A stretch of DNA of 64,000 nt. It comes from Tricholoma matsutake (lineage: Eukaryota; Basidiomycota; Agaricomycetes; Agaricales; Tricholomataceae). A program made the position numbers and the translations under genes. The stretch spans positions 12,338,001-12,402,000 of the forward strand of contig AP026542.1 of NCBI GenBank assembly GCA_026075535.2, read 5' to 3'. The notes under the pieces are model-generated. The model had not been told where the DNA came from, made no database searches, and saw only the letters and a program-made list of their open reading frames with translations. Of this stretch, positions 21,597 through 33,896 are shown piece by piece (within the stretch, counting starts at the first letter, position 1; the number at the start of each line of letters is the position of its first letter).

Positions 21597-21796
21597 CAGG
21601 AAAATCACACATTATTTTTGACTTTTTTGACTTTTTTGGCCCAAATTTAAAGTCAGAAAGTTGGTTTTCCCACCCAAAATGATTCCCACCTTAACTTTAC
21701 TAAAATTGGACTCAAGCTATACCACTTTCAACTTTGTGACTTTTTTGGCTTTAGAGTGGCTTTATAAAGCCAGAAAAATAATGTGTGATTTTTCTG
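21597..21796. mobile_element. Short palindromic MITE-like element (200 bp)
   Basis: The ends CAGGAAAATCACACATTATT and AATAATGTGTGATTTTTCTG are inverted copies with one or two mismatches. The interior has TTTTTTGACTTTTTTGGC-type runs on both sides. I do not see a clear target duplication, so the superfamily is open. Confidence 0.5.
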
Positions 21797-21799
21797 ACT

Positions 21800-24700
21800 A
21801 GTATCATCAACTCACGAGATGGAGGAAGATATTGTGATGTTGAGGATTCGATATTGGAAATTCTGAACCGTCCGAGTGTCCGAACCCACCACTTTAAGTG
21901 CCTCCTACCACCTCGCCAAACTAACCCTCGACTGCTGGCTCATGTAGGGAGGCCCACTATCACCATGGGCACTTGCAGTTGTGCTTGGATGTCAACTGCA
22001 AGATGGGGATGAGAAGAAGAGGGGAGAAAGTTTAAGACTTGGATCCCATGCCCAGCCACAATGAGACCCACAAACCCCGTGACACGTCACCGCCGCACGC
22101 TAGACTCATAACCGTCTGTCGTACTATACATGTAAGGTGCCAAACTGTCATAGATACTAAGTTGTACAACAGATGGTAACGAGTCTAGCTGCATGCGGCA
22201 TATCCATATATGTCAATATGACACCCGCCCTTCGTGAAAGCACATGCCCATGTCAACTGCGGGAAGGGCAATAGAGTTGGTGGTATAGTGAGGAACACGG
22301 TGGAGTGGTGGACACGCCAGAGGCGGTCCTCGCTCAGGCGATGCAGTGGATAGCTAGCTGTGATGATCCTATCTACCACATGCGTGACTACTACTGACTA
22401 AGTCACATGACTATCTGGAGTAGGTGCCAGGCACCCTACTCCAGCGGGATCGCGCTGCAGAGCATGCCCGCTACATTTGGTACCTGCAGCATGCCCGCTA
22501 CCAGTTTGTATTGAATTGTGATGTCCCCCTTCTCATTGGTAGACTGTACTTCCTGTATCCTCCCTCCTCGAGCTCTATACATGTGTAACACTATCAACTT
22601 CAACTATAACAAGTATTTTTTGTACAAAAACTTTATGGTGAACTATCAAACCATCCTCCCTGTAGTGTTTGACAACCTGTGCTGCCACTGTTGCGAGCAG
22701 CAAGCATCGACAGACTACTTTCAGGCAAGTAGGGCAGATTGTTATACTTAGGATAAATTAGCAGCCAGAATTGATATCTTTTCCTCGCCGCGTGAATGTG
22801 GGGATATCATTTTGGATGAAAAGGTAAGATGAATAAACGACAACATATGAACGTCATTCTCTTGCACGGGATTCGTCGTTCAAAGCTCTCGCAACGATGT
22901 GAAGAGAACTCGAAGGGCCCACAAAACAAATGGCGAAAGTAAGATCAGCCCATTAGCCTGAGAAGAGAAATGAGTGCTTCGGGAGTCTAACATCGGAACC
23001 ATGCACGTCAAACACGAGGCACGAAGTGAACTAAAGCTCTCACACGACGACAGGCCAGTCAAAGGAGAATTCAGCGATGGTTCAAGTATATTGATACACG
23101 AGATAGAATTTTGAGCCCTACACATCTGAACGAGAGGGCCAAATGGAGGAAGCTGACTAGAAAATTTTCCAAACACACGATTAAATGTGACGATAGGCTC
23201 CCCCGTGACACCCCAAGTCCAAGCTATAGCTTCAAGTGGAAGACGACAGATTGCAGGGGAACTTAGCAGAGCGATCGACGAATCCAGATTTCAAGGATAC
23301 TTTCAGCATGGCGTGCTAAACTAGGGGTCTGAACAATAACCGATCCGTATATTTGTCTTGTAAGGACCCTGCAGGACGTAGAAGAGGATATGTGAGGGCA
23401 TTAGCAATTAATAGATTTAATGACGAACAGCACCGTTAACCTTTGCTAGTCGTAAATCTTGTGCCAGTAGGTAATTGATATGAGAGTTTCTGTAGTAGGT
23501 GTGATGAACGGTGTCATGAGAGCTTCAATCCGTCCGGTAGTCGGAGGATACATGCAGCGTTCGACTACAGATCACAACGGTTGTAGTGTTTCGTTCGCTT
23601 GCATGTCAGGCGAGCTGGGAAGGGAAGGGGCATGGCGTGATAAAAATTTCAATCAACAAACTCACGAGAAATAAATTTTCATTCGGAAAAATGCGACCTA
23701 AAACCTTGCTACCGCTGCTACACTGCCATACCCATTTAGGAGCAATTCTAGAACTGTAAGTTGTCTTGATAGACAGTGAAGACGACCTCACCGCTTCTTG
23801 GATGAGCAGAAAAACAAGGTGCATTCCTTTACAAGGTTGATTGACAGATCTGACGTACAAACGTGCTTTGAGCATAACGAAAGGATGACTGATCAGGAAC
23901 TGACCGAGATGAAGAGAAGTCATTTCCATCCCGTTATCGGTGCCCAATGCAATGCGGCGAGTTGCACGACCTCGAGGTCTGTTGAGGGCTACTAGCTTGG
24001 CGCACGAACTTCAGCAATATCAGGCAGACCGGGCATTTCATTGTTCTATCTGTAGGCTGTGACACTGTCGGGAGAATTGAACTCAGGGCAGGGACTGGAT
24101 CATGTCCCAATTCAGCATAGATGCTGTTATATCTGGCTCGGGATCTATGGATCGCCTGTGTAAACAGTGATCTCGGGCGGGCTTTCAATGGAGATTATTG
24201 CTCCAAAAGGAACGAAGATAGAAGGATGAATGGAAAAACGGTAGAGCCGTGAGCTACCAGGAGGTCAAATTTTAAGAGAAAACCAGCCTCGATGCCAGAA
24301 ATCTGAAATTCTATACATACGTTGGTTGGCGGAGATTCTCTAATAAGCTTGGCCCACTGCGGTCCTTGGAGCGATTATGATTCCATCCATACTACATCGG
24401 CAGGAACACACATTTCACCTGCGAAACATGTAAAGTCTACGAAGACAAAGTGGGAATGATACTGACAAAGGAGCAATGCTTCTGGAAACCCGGTGGGAAG
24501 TGAACCTGTGTACGCCACGCGCCGACCTCGGCAATGCCTCCACCACAGGGATGATCTCGGGATAACAGGGGATAACTCGACCCAGTCCAAAGAAGATCAT
24601 TCCGAACCAAGACGAAGGGTCTACGGCTCTAGCTAAATGGGAAAACTGATCCCAGTGCAACCCATTCCCAAGGTTAATGCACCAGTGCCACCCAAACTAG

Positions 24701-26280
24701 ATATGATGTTTTTGGCATTGGAAATAGAACTCCGGATGCAGCAGCTTATTTCAGAGTACATCCGCTATATATCTAAAGGCCAGATTCCCGTGGCGTCCGT
24801 CGAAATCTTCAGACGTGCGCTTGGTGCCTAGTACGTACTTCTTGACTAAGAGTTAAGAGTATGTATACCATATTCATGAACCGATGTGCTCACCATCATA
24901 CCGAAAGGAGTATTCCTTATATTAATATCAGCTGTATAGCAACGGAAGATTGCGGACAATCGTTCTTCCAGGGTCGATTGGCGATATCTGGAACTAACCA
25001 TGGACGGCTTCTACCTAGGGAATCTCCTGCGAGGCAGCCGTGCGACTTGTACAAGCGTAGATATCATCCATTTCTTTTGTGTAGGGGCAGAAACTGTCTC
25101 ATGAACTAGAATTAGGGGTGATTCCGAACGATTAAATCGTAATTCCATTGTACCTACGAGCGGTTGCTCTTCAAAGGGCCTGCAGTATGAGAGTAAAAAT
25201 TTGGACGATGTAATACTTGAGAAGAAAGCGGCTTCTATTCGCGGCAAGAGCACGTGGCTGGTTCACTTCATTTTTCAACTCCGCACAACTTAGAGAAATC
25301 AATATCCTTGATTCATTTCGCTGCTGTATAATTATTGTAATCCTGTCAGTTCAGTCATATTACCACATATTACTGATCCGATCCTCATTTGGATCCAGGT
25401 CCGATCTGTGCAAGACCATAACAGGTCTTATGCACTACATGTGCAAAATGAAGTGCGTTTGGTAACTTTGGTAGCCTTTGCCAGTAGCATTACCGTTATT
25501 TACTAACAAACTTTTTTTTTTTCACGCGGTTAGATCCAATTCTGGCTTTTAGATAAATGCTGACCGTTGCATTAATAATTTATGACCGAATTACCTCATG
25601 AATTACGTCTCAAGATCTCGTCTCACTGCTTGAATTTCAAACCCACAATCCCGCACAAATTTTCTTGCAAATTCGTTGATCATACTTGCCTTGGCTGCGT
25701 CATAACTTCTTCACCTATTCCGACGATCCATAATTAACCAAAGTCAAACAAAAATTTATCAGGAACCGACTAGCTATGCAGTACAGCACTCTTGCGGAGT
25801 TAATTCACCGAGGGTAGCCTGGGCCGCCAAAAGAAGTATTTCATCTACCCTTTCCCCAGAATAAACAACAACTTCCCGATGTTTCCCCCACGAGTTGTAG
25901 CTGCGCTTTAGTCCTCATTGTTATCTGCTATCGCAGCGGCTCTAACAGTCTTCGCACACAGATTGTCTCCTCAGATGACACAGTCGTTTTCCACACTCGC
26001 CGCTTTCCGCTTGAGATGATCTCAAATCGTACACGGTAAGATATCTACATTCAGCCGTCAGTTTTCTACGTTTCAAATAAAACTACTCCATAGCCAAATA
26101 TACATGTTCAATCTGGATTAGAGATCGCTTGTTCGTCTCCCTATGGGAAGTGGAGATCATCAACAATGCATATAGACTGCTCATCTGCTGTTTCTCCTGA
26201 TCAACACTTACCATTAAACAAGTGGATCTACATAGCTACCTTATTCTTTTCTCCTCCGTCACTCCGCCTTAGCGTTCAAG
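21800..26280. other. Low-repeat, CpG-rich host-like DNA without a recognised gene
   Basis: From here to about 28 kb the base use changes: CpG is frequent, no element family recurs, and ORFs are short. I recognise no protein. Small open frames that could be exons are 22880-23290 (minus), 23606-23947 (minus) and 24637-24831 (plus, ending in an amphipathic stretch EIELRMQQLISEYIRYISKG). GT..AG pairs are available around them, but I cannot assemble a convincing gene. A tRNA-like pair of promoter boxes lies at about 21872-21918 on the minus strand. Confidence 0.5.
22880..23290 (-). other. Open frame of about 136 codons, possible exon
   Basis: On the minus strand the frame is open from a TGA at 23291-23293 to a stop at 22880. 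It reads for example LPLEAIAWTWGVTGEPIVTF and FGKFSSQLPPFGPLVQMC, with Cys and Ser common later. I do not recognise a family and there is no clear start. Its interest is only that it is the longest open stretch in this non-repetitive region. Confidence 0.25.
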
Positions 26281-26984
26281 ATGACAAACTACGGCATGGC
26301 GTTTTTCCTTGAGGACAAGACTGGCGAGCTTACTGGCTCCGAGTTTGTTGACCTTAATGACCGCATGCATCTAACTTATCGCTGTACCGCCCGGAACTCC
26401 ACTCACATTGCATATATGATATACGACGCCACTACATCATCCGGTGCTTCTCGACCCTTGGTTGCCCTTGACTTCGGTCCCAACAATCAATTGGGAACAA
26501 TTAGCTTCGGTCCTGACTCTTCTATGGAAATGAAGAAATATCTGACCAAACTTTCGCCCTTTGGGAGGTATGCTATCCGTCTTCAATCCAAACTTTTTGA
26601 ATACTGACTGCCATATCAGCTCCAAGGTCCGAAAATTTCTCGCATCTGACGGCCAGGAATATCGCTGGAGTTGGCGTATCAAAGACCATCAGGAGTGGAC
26701 AGTCAGTTGACCGATGAAAACTTGAATAGTGAATAATACCTCTTTCACAGTGTACGAATAATCGTGGATACCTTATCGCATACTATAGCCTTAAAACACC
26801 CGGAGAGCCTGAATACGTCAATTCTTCGGGATGTATGCTCACCGTCGAGCAGCAGTATGCTCCTTTGGTTCCCGGTACGTGTATCAGTTGTAACGAGTAA
26901 TTTGTTATTGTTGCCGCACAGTTGAAGACAGAAATGCTTGCTTCCGTGATGATTATGAGGAACATCGCCGCTTATAATCTATAA
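26281..26984 (+). CDS. DUF6593-like basidiomycete protein, 181 aa, four exons
   Basis: ATG 26281 begins MTNYGMAFFLEDKTGELTGS. Exons are 26281-26567, 26620-26701, 26751-26874 and 26932-26984, with introns of 52, 49 and 57 bases that all run GT..AG. Joined, they give 546 bases, an unbroken 181-codon frame and a TAA stop. The third acceptor is the CAG at 26929-26931; the earlier CAG would break the frame. Visible blocks are VALDFGPNNQLGTISFG, then RKFLASDGQEYRWSWR, then WTCTNNRGYLIAYY, and a C-terminal MLASVMIMRNIAAYNL. I recognise this pattern (aromatic-rich strands and a terminal MRHIA-like motif) from Agaricomycete proteins often placed in DUF6593. The function is unknown; a beta-rich fold is an inference. 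It is the only intact-looking gene here and lies in the CpG-rich island. Confidence 0.85.
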
Positions 26985-28398
26985 TATAGATCGGATGATT
27001 TGAAGCGCATCTTTTGTATTCCTCCACACCACTTACAATAGGACCATGTCCGGATATACCCGCGTACCTCACTACCACCGCACGACGCGCCTGCGATATG
27101 ATAATTGATAGTTGCCTTTTAATCCTGGCATCCATGTATTGTGTTGTAAGTCGCTGCGACACGATTTCAATCCGAGCCCACAATTGAATAATGCAAAGAA
27201 TATGAGAGCAGAGTCAGACTGCCTAGGCTGCTGCGCACCTATAAGAAGAGAATGCACGCATCGATATCAGGCACTACTCTGCAGCAATGTCATATTGGGA
27301 GCAACGGGTTTTCATATCAACCGAAAACAATAGTTTCTGTGATGTGCCTGAAGCTAGACCTTTCGGGTGGCCGGGCCCTACAAGCCTCGTTTCTGTCCAC
27401 CCGAGGTATCACAGTGAATATTGTTTGACCAGATGGTACTGCCTTGGCGCATAGGTACGGGGCGCATATGATTTAGGCAAATGCTGCTGCCACTTACTAG
27501 CACTGTTTTGACTCGATCTTGAGTCTTGACACCAAGTCTATGTTCCGGGTGTCAATTTAACTGGGGGATGATAGAGCGAGCGACGCTCAGTATTCTACAT
27601 GTGTGCATGCGTCGATTTACTCACCTTCTCACTGTGTCCGAATTACCTCTGCCGCTGCAGCAGTGATGCTGCAAATTGTCAGTAAAAACGTTTGTATAGT
27701 GTCGAGCGACTCGAGCTTGCAGCAACTTCCAGCGTATCAAACGCGACTGAAACATCAGTGGACCAGTGGCCTTGTTTTCAAGAGCAATTTTTTGCAGAGG
27801 AAAGTGGCCCGTGACAGTCAGCATGATGTCATTTGACAGTGTAGCACGTGTGTGCACTACAGTTAGTTACGTTTTAAGGCGATCGGATGACTAAGCGGCC
27901 ATCAGGCGTGTGTTGTGTCGAGCTCGGGCCTTCTCAGCACTGCTGTACTTACTTAGTAGATATGTACTATAGTGCTCGGCCTAGTACTCAGCTACCCTAG
28001 CTAAAACAAGGTATTGTACATGAAGTATGGGCCACACTATATGGTAGTAATGTTAGGTGGGTAGACAAACAAGCTGTCCTCTGTTCAAGATGTGTTCCAT
28101 ATTTTTGTGCAACACCATTGTCGGTATGAATATTTTGATGCGGGAGGTGCCAAATCGAGCAAATTCACGTACTCAGCCACATGTGGGAACCTTTGCTTCA
28201 ACACATCTCCTCCCTTTGATTCCATGTTGCTCACTCAACAATATGTGGATTGTCACAAAACCTGGTATGTATATTGGTATGTATACTATGCATCTATTCC
28301 TTGTCTAAAATAAAGATTAGTGCAGTTTGATCCTCTAGGATAATGGCATCCATTCTCTGCTCCATTTTCACTCTCTAGAACAGTTCCAGCTTCACCTC
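26985..28398. other. Intergenic region, no gene seen
   Basis: Downstream of the DUF6593-like gene I find only short frames. CpG content is host-like up to about 28.0 kb and then falls. The right-hand part (about 28050-28398) probably belongs to the 3' untranslated end of the pogo element, but no terminal repeat was found. Confidence 0.4.
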
Positions 28399-28558
28399 TC
28401 ATTTTGCTTGCAGTAGGAGCACCTCTGACTTGCAACTGGGTCCATTGTCTTCCCTGGGGTATGTTACTGTATCTGTTTCATCTAGTATGGGTGCCGGCAT
28501 CCGATATCTTGGCCTTGGGTGGGGTCTTGGTTGTACCTCCTGCTCAACGGGTGGTGTT
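28399..28558 (-). pseudogene. Pogo transposase C-terminal end (separated by element B)
   Basis: On the minus strand this continues directly from 36423. When 28559-36422 and one GTGTT are left out, the frame runs without a break from ILDMPT into PPVEQEVQPRPHP. It then passes through RYRMPAPILDETDT to a TGA at 28401-28399. The segment is Pro/Glu-rich with no catalytic residues, as usual for the tail of these transposases. Confidence 0.65.
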
Positions 28559-28948
28559 TGTTAGGGCGACACCCACTATCTGCTAGCTAAGACCATGTGG
28601 GTTCTCTCTACAAGAAGGGGGCGGGATCCGTGCTCATGATGGGGGAACTGATGGTTTGATGGGAGGGGTTATTAATAGGTGAGTTTGTTGACAAAGGCCT
28701 TTCACAAGGTTGAATACCTAAGAGAACACAACTGGGGTCCCCTAGGCATATATTTAGGGTTTATATACTATGTTACATATATTGTACATTGTTGTTACCA
28801 ATGCACTTGTACATGCATGTACATTTTGATGCATGTGAAATAAAATTCTCATGCTATCAAAGTGTAGCGTAATTCAGCATCATGTAGCGTAATTTGACAT
28901 AATAAAATAAAATGAAATTTTATTAGGTAATGGGGTGGTTTCCTAACA
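28559..28948 (-). repeat. Element B, downstream LTR (390 bp)
   Basis: On the plus strand it starts TGTTAGGGCGACACCC and ends GGTGGTTTCCTAACA. It is followed by ACCACCCTTTTAT, which on the minus strand is the purine-rich tract expected before a 3' LTR. Confidence 0.9.
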
Positions 28949-28959
28949 TTACCACCCTT

Positions 28960-30359
28960 TTATGCCTCGACTTCCAGGCGAGAAAATATTACGTCTGTCC
29001 CCTCTGTGAAATTTTGGTAAGGCTGGAATTTCATCCCCTCATACACCATTCTCGCAATGTGATGCGGAGCATTTGGATTACGTTTAAAGAATTGGGTGAT
29101 TGTGTTATGCGCTTGCTTACAATTCTCTTCGGGTTCCCACGAATTATTTTCATCAGTATAGTTTTTCCACTTTATTAAGAACTCCAATTTGTTCCGTTGA
29201 AGACATGAGTCTAGAAATTCTTCAATTACATATTCTGGAGCACCTTCTACTATTATCGGAGGTTGCAGAGTAGTTTGTTGGCCAGGAATAGTGGGCAGGT
29301 GGTAAGGGCATAGGCAGGATATGTTAATCTTGGGATCAATCTTGAATGATCAGGGTAATTTTAGCACTACCGCATTAGGTGAGATCACTTTAGAGATCGC
29401 ATATGGGCCAACTTGTTTCTCTGTAAGTTTCTTCGAAGGTCGTGGAATATTCAGGTCCTTGGTACTTAGCCATACCAAGTCACCAACTTTGTACTCTGGA
29501 GTGCGTGCTCGAGTATGATCCACATGTTGCATCATGTCATCACGTGCTTTCTTCAATGCCGCCTCTGCTTCCTCTTGTACCTTTTGCATCTTAGATACAA
29601 AATCTTCTACCCACTGTACTTTGACTTTCCTTCTGGGTTCTACTCCCATGTGAGGATGATATCCATAATTCGCGAAAAAGGGTGACATACGAGTAGCCAA
29701 ATGGAATTTGTTATTGTGGGAAAATTTGGCAATTGCCAACCATTCGGGCCAGTCAGTTTGTCAGTAGTTGACAAACATACGTAGGTACTGCTCCAACTCC
29801 TGATTCATTCTCTCTGTCTGCCCATCTGCGGGTGATATGCCATAGATAATTTAGTTTGAATTCCCAATATGTTGTTTAGTTCTCGCATAAACACGGAAGC
29901 AAATTGTGGTCCGCGATCGGAGATAACAGTATTGGGTAACCCATGTAACCGCCATACCTGATTTAGATAGAGGCATGCCAAGCCCAATGATGAGGTTTCT
30001 GTAGTAGTAGGAATAATATGGACCTCCTTTGTAAAGCGGTCGCATACTACGAATATTGCATTGTACCCTTGAGCCTCGGGTAATCCGGTAATAAAATCCA
30101 CAGATATATCTCGCCACGGTGCTTTAGGTATAGGGTTCAGCATTAATTTTCCTGCAAGTTTCTCTGGAAATTTCTTCCCCCTCATGCACGTATCACATCC
30201 ATCCACATACCCCAACACATACTTCAAAATTCTGGGCCACCAATAATTTCTCATTACTAATTCCAACGTCTTCCATCTTCCTGGGTGTCCAGCAATCGGT
30301 GTATTGTGATGTAACCGGATGATCTCCCTTCGCAAATCCTGATCCTTCAGTACATACAC
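28960..30359 (-). pseudogene. Element B integrase and chromodomain
   Basis: The frame from 30359 contains the integrase zinc finger (HHNTPIAGH then CDTCMRGK). The core follows with Asp in ISVDFITGLPEAQGY and Asp in ISDRGPQFAS. A small deletion in the HPQTDGQTERMNQE block (near 29822) shifts the frame and removes the reading through the third catalytic residue. Reading resumes at 29739 (FANYGYHPHMG, GDLVWLSTKDLN) and ends in a chromodomain at 29187-28960 (MEFLIKWKNYTDENNSWEPE). Length and order are normal for a chromovirus; the frameshift makes the integrase inactive. Confidence 0.88.
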
Positions 30360-30365
30360 TTTTCC

Positions 30366-32141
30366 TCAAAACAACACCAATCCTTGTTCCTCAGCCCATT
30401 TGTCTCCTTTGATATTACCTTTCTTCTCTCCCTTCAGAGCTTTCACGGCTTCCACTACTTCATCGTCCATTTCCGAACATTGTCTAATTTTAGACAACAT
30501 TTCCGTTTCCGAGCTATCTATGAATAGTTGCCCTTGATGCATAGCACAAATGCAAAGGTATTCGGGTTTGAGTAAGGTAACATTTTTATTGTCCTCCTCC
30601 ACCCCCCTTTTATGATCAATATGTCTGGATAATGCATCTGCTTTCCTCATTAAGCTTCCCACTTTATGGACCAAGTGAAAGTTGAAATGCGATAGGAATA
30701 GTGCCCAACACGCTTGCCAGCAATTAAGCTTTTTAGCGGACATGAAGTATTGCAGATTTTGATGATCCATCCAGATCTCAATCTGATGCATACATCCCTC
30801 CAAATAATGCCTCCATGCCTCCAATGCTCGTATTATCCCCAACATCTCTTTGTCATGCACATCATAATTCCTCTCCACATCATTCAACCCTTTTGACAAG
30901 TATGCACAAGGATGCCATTTGTCATCTTCACACAGCATTGATAATACTGCTCCAGTAGCAAAATTGGATGCATCAGATTCCACTCGCAAAGGGCGTGTGA
31001 AATCTACTGGGGCTAATATTGGTCCCTCCACAAACTTCCTCTTCAACTCCTCAAATGCTGTCTGCTGCTGCTCTCCCCACCTCCATACTACTCCCTTTCG
31101 CATAAGGTTATGTAAGGGTGTGGCAATTTTAGAAAAATTGTGCACAAAGCGACAATAATAATTTGCGAGTCCCAAGAAGGCTTGAACCTCCTTGACATGG
31201 GTGGGCGCAGGCCAATCTGTGATTGCCTGTACCTTGATCGGATCCATTTTGATCCTGTCAGGGCCAATCAATAATCCTAGGAACTCGATCTCGCTTGCCC
31301 CAAACACACACTTCTCTGGTTTCAAAAATAGATCATTCTCCGCCAACCTCTGTAACACCTCCTGCACTATCGCCTCATGATTCTCTTCATCCTCCATGAA
31401 TATCAGAATGTCATCAATAAATATTATTACCATGCCTTTGTGTATTACGTCCTTGAAAATGTCGTTCATCATATGGTGAAAGGTCGGGGGACTATTAGTC
31501 ATCCCAAAAAACATGACAAGCGGCTCGAAGGATCCTCAATGCGTGGCAAATGCAGCCTTCCACTCATCTCCTTTCTTTATTTGTACATTGTTGTATCCCC
31601 ATCGTAAATCCAATTTGGTAAAGACCTTGGCTTTTCCCACCTTATCAATTATTTCTGAGATCAACGGCAGGGGGTACACGTTCTTCACTGTCCAGTCATT
31701 CAGATACCTATAATCGGTACACATCCTCTTTCTTTGGTCTTTTTTGGGCACGAAGAATATTGGTGATGTCTGCGTCAATTTTGAAGGTCGTATGTATCCT
31801 TTGCGCAATTGCTCCTTCAGGAATGCATCCACTTCTTCTTGTTCCATCGGAGATAACGGATATACCTTTGACTTCTTCGGCACAAACCCGGGCTTCATCT
31901 CAATCGCATGATCCCATGGCTTCTGCACTGGCATTCGCTCAGACTCCTTCTTTTGGAACACTGACAAATGTTCATGATACACTTTGGGCACCCATTCCTC
32001 CACTGGCTTCTCCACCTTCACGATATTCTTGTCCCACGACTGTCCTCCACGAACTGCTCTAAAGGTTTGCTTCTGCTCTTCTTTCTCGATCATGATCGGA
32101 ACTTCCCCATTTGGCATTTCCTCATCCTCCACTTCCTCCAT
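30366..32141 (-). pseudogene. Element B reverse transcriptase and RNase H
   Basis: Frame 32141-31536 covers the pre-RT linker ([20 protein letters not shown]) and the RT fingers ([20 protein letters not shown]). It stops at a TGA (ATH*GSF) that element C shares. RT continues at 31514 with FFGMTNSPPTFHHMMNDIF and the polymerase box IFIDDILIF (FIDD in place of the usual YxDD). The thumb is FLGLANYYCRFVHNF and RNase H reads RVESDASNFATGAVLS and YDVHDKEMLGIIRALE, with the later KADALSRHIDHKRG. The same FIDD is present in element C, so it is a family feature. Confidence 0.9.
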
Positions 32142-32171
32142 TGTAACAGAATACTTTCTTGGATGTTCTTT

Positions 32172-32870
32172 CTATTTCTTTTTCCTTTTTTCCTTCTTCA
32201 TCTTCCTCCCATACACATTACATTCCTTAGGACAATGAGTCATTTGTACTTTCCCAGTTTTCCAATCAATTTCGGGATTATGCTTCCGTAACCACCGACA
32301 TCCTATTATTAGATTGGTTTTCCCAAGATTGCACACTTCGAATACGGCTCGCTCCTGATGCTCCTGATACTTTAGTACCATAGTCACCTCCTCCTTGATA
32401 GTTCCTCCACGATTGACTGTTCCGTCAATATTGTACACCATTATAGTTTGCACCAGCTTGCGTGTGTTAATACCGTTTCCAGTAATTAAGGATCGATTAA
32501 TAAATAATCCTGTAGCACCACTGTCAAGCAACGCTTCCACATCAATAGCTGCATGCGGGTCCACTGTCTTCAGTCCCACAGCCAAGGTGATTTCGGGTTC
32601 TATTCACGCAGAGCGAATAAAGAATTTAGGGGTTTTTGGAAATGACATGTGATAATTTTCTTTGTCGCGTGATTCGCAACAGTTGTACTCCTCCTCAATT
32701 TCCTTTTCTGATTTACTCTGGGTTTCCTCAGATACTAATACATTGTAACAATTCTGGGTCACCAATGGGGAAACCTTCACTGGGACTCTTCCACAAAATT
32801 CTTCTGCCTGCCTTCCTCCGGCTTCACTTCCTCGATTGTAGCTCCCCTGATCTTTCTCTTCTGCTTGCAA
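32172..32870 (-). pseudogene. Element B protease region
   Basis: The frame 32585-32172 contains the aspartic protease site DVEALLDSGATGLFINRS and NTRKL-type flap sequence. IIGCRWLRKHNPEIDW is the usual C-terminal block. A Lys/Glu-rich linker follows. Upstream is a TGA (SA*IEP) where element C has CGA. The segment 32870-32604 carries the Gag-Pol junction in another frame. Confidence 0.8.
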
Positions 32871-32874
32871 TTCC

Positions 32875-33896
32875 TAGAAATGTGTCCTAACTGCCCACAG
32901 TTAAAACATTTAAGTGGGGCTCATCTCCCCACTTGATCAACCTCCATTGCCTCTGCTGGTGCTGCTGACTCCGTAACTATAGGTGTCACTGCCATGGCCA
33001 GTGGCTGTGCCCTCGGAGCTTGCACCTGAGGTGCCTTTCCTTTCTCGGACTTTCCTCCTGATGATGTTCCAAATTTACTACTTCTGTACATCAACTTTGA
33101 CTGCACCTGTTCCTGCCGATATTGCCAGTCAAGGCGCATTGCCCAATTATACCACTCGTCCAACTTCTCTGGCATAGAAGGTAGTCGGTAGATAGACTTG
33201 AATAAAGAGGGATTTAATCCTGCTTTCAAAAACTCTACCAATGCAGCTTCTCCCATGTCCGTTTGCGAAGCTTCTGCTTTGAACTGCAAAATAAATTCAT
33301 CCGCCGTTAAGGAACCTTGGCGCATGGTTTTTAATTTAGCATTGGCTGTCACCTTTGGATTAGGGTCTCCAAGCTGTGCCTCCAATTTCTCCAGAAATTC
33401 CTTGAAGGTTGCAAATGGTTTATTTCCCATGGCAATTTGATTAATAGCCTCATTTCTCCAGATTAATAGCCTCATTTCTCCAGAACTGTGCTTTCCCCCC
33501 CTGAATGTATGAGAGAGCAAACATAATCCTAGACTTGGCTGTATGAAACTCTGGCTTCCTCCCATGGATGTACAATACTATAGAACTGATGAAGGATTTT
33601 GTATTCTCCATGGTACCGTCAAAGATTTGCGGGGGTGCATACTTAGGTAAGCACACTTTTCCATTTCCGGATTTCTCCACCATCTCATCCTCCTGCGATA
33701 TCCACTCCACCATCTCCTCCATCTCATCATCTCTTTCTCCTATCATCTCTGGCTGTACTTCCGCTTCTCTGGGCTGTGATGCTGCCAATACTGACACTAA
33801 TTGCAACATTTGTGCTGTGAGCACATCAATTTTCGCCTCTAGTGCTGGTATGGGAACAGGATTAGGGCCGGGATTAGAAGTTGAAGGTTCGGACAT
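32875..33896 (-). pseudogene. Element B Gag
   Basis: It starts at ATG 33896 (MSEPSTSNPGPNPVP). It has an acidic N-terminal third (GERDDEMEEMVEWISQEDE) and then the capsid domain (FDGTMENTKSFISSIVLYI, MFALSYIQGGKAQFWRNEAI). A 22-base tandem duplication at 33441-33484 shifts the frame; the rest (FATFKEFLEKLEAQLGDPN) is in the second frame to 32921. A TGA separates it from the CCHC knuckle (KCFNCGQLGHISRNC in both copies). Element C has the same Gag without the duplication. Confidence 0.85.

Noticed and set aside
24637..24831. Small plus-strand gene starting MGKLIPVQPIPK
   Set aside because: An in-frame TAA stands directly before the ATG, it has no homologue I recognise and no supported introns; kept only as a possible exon.
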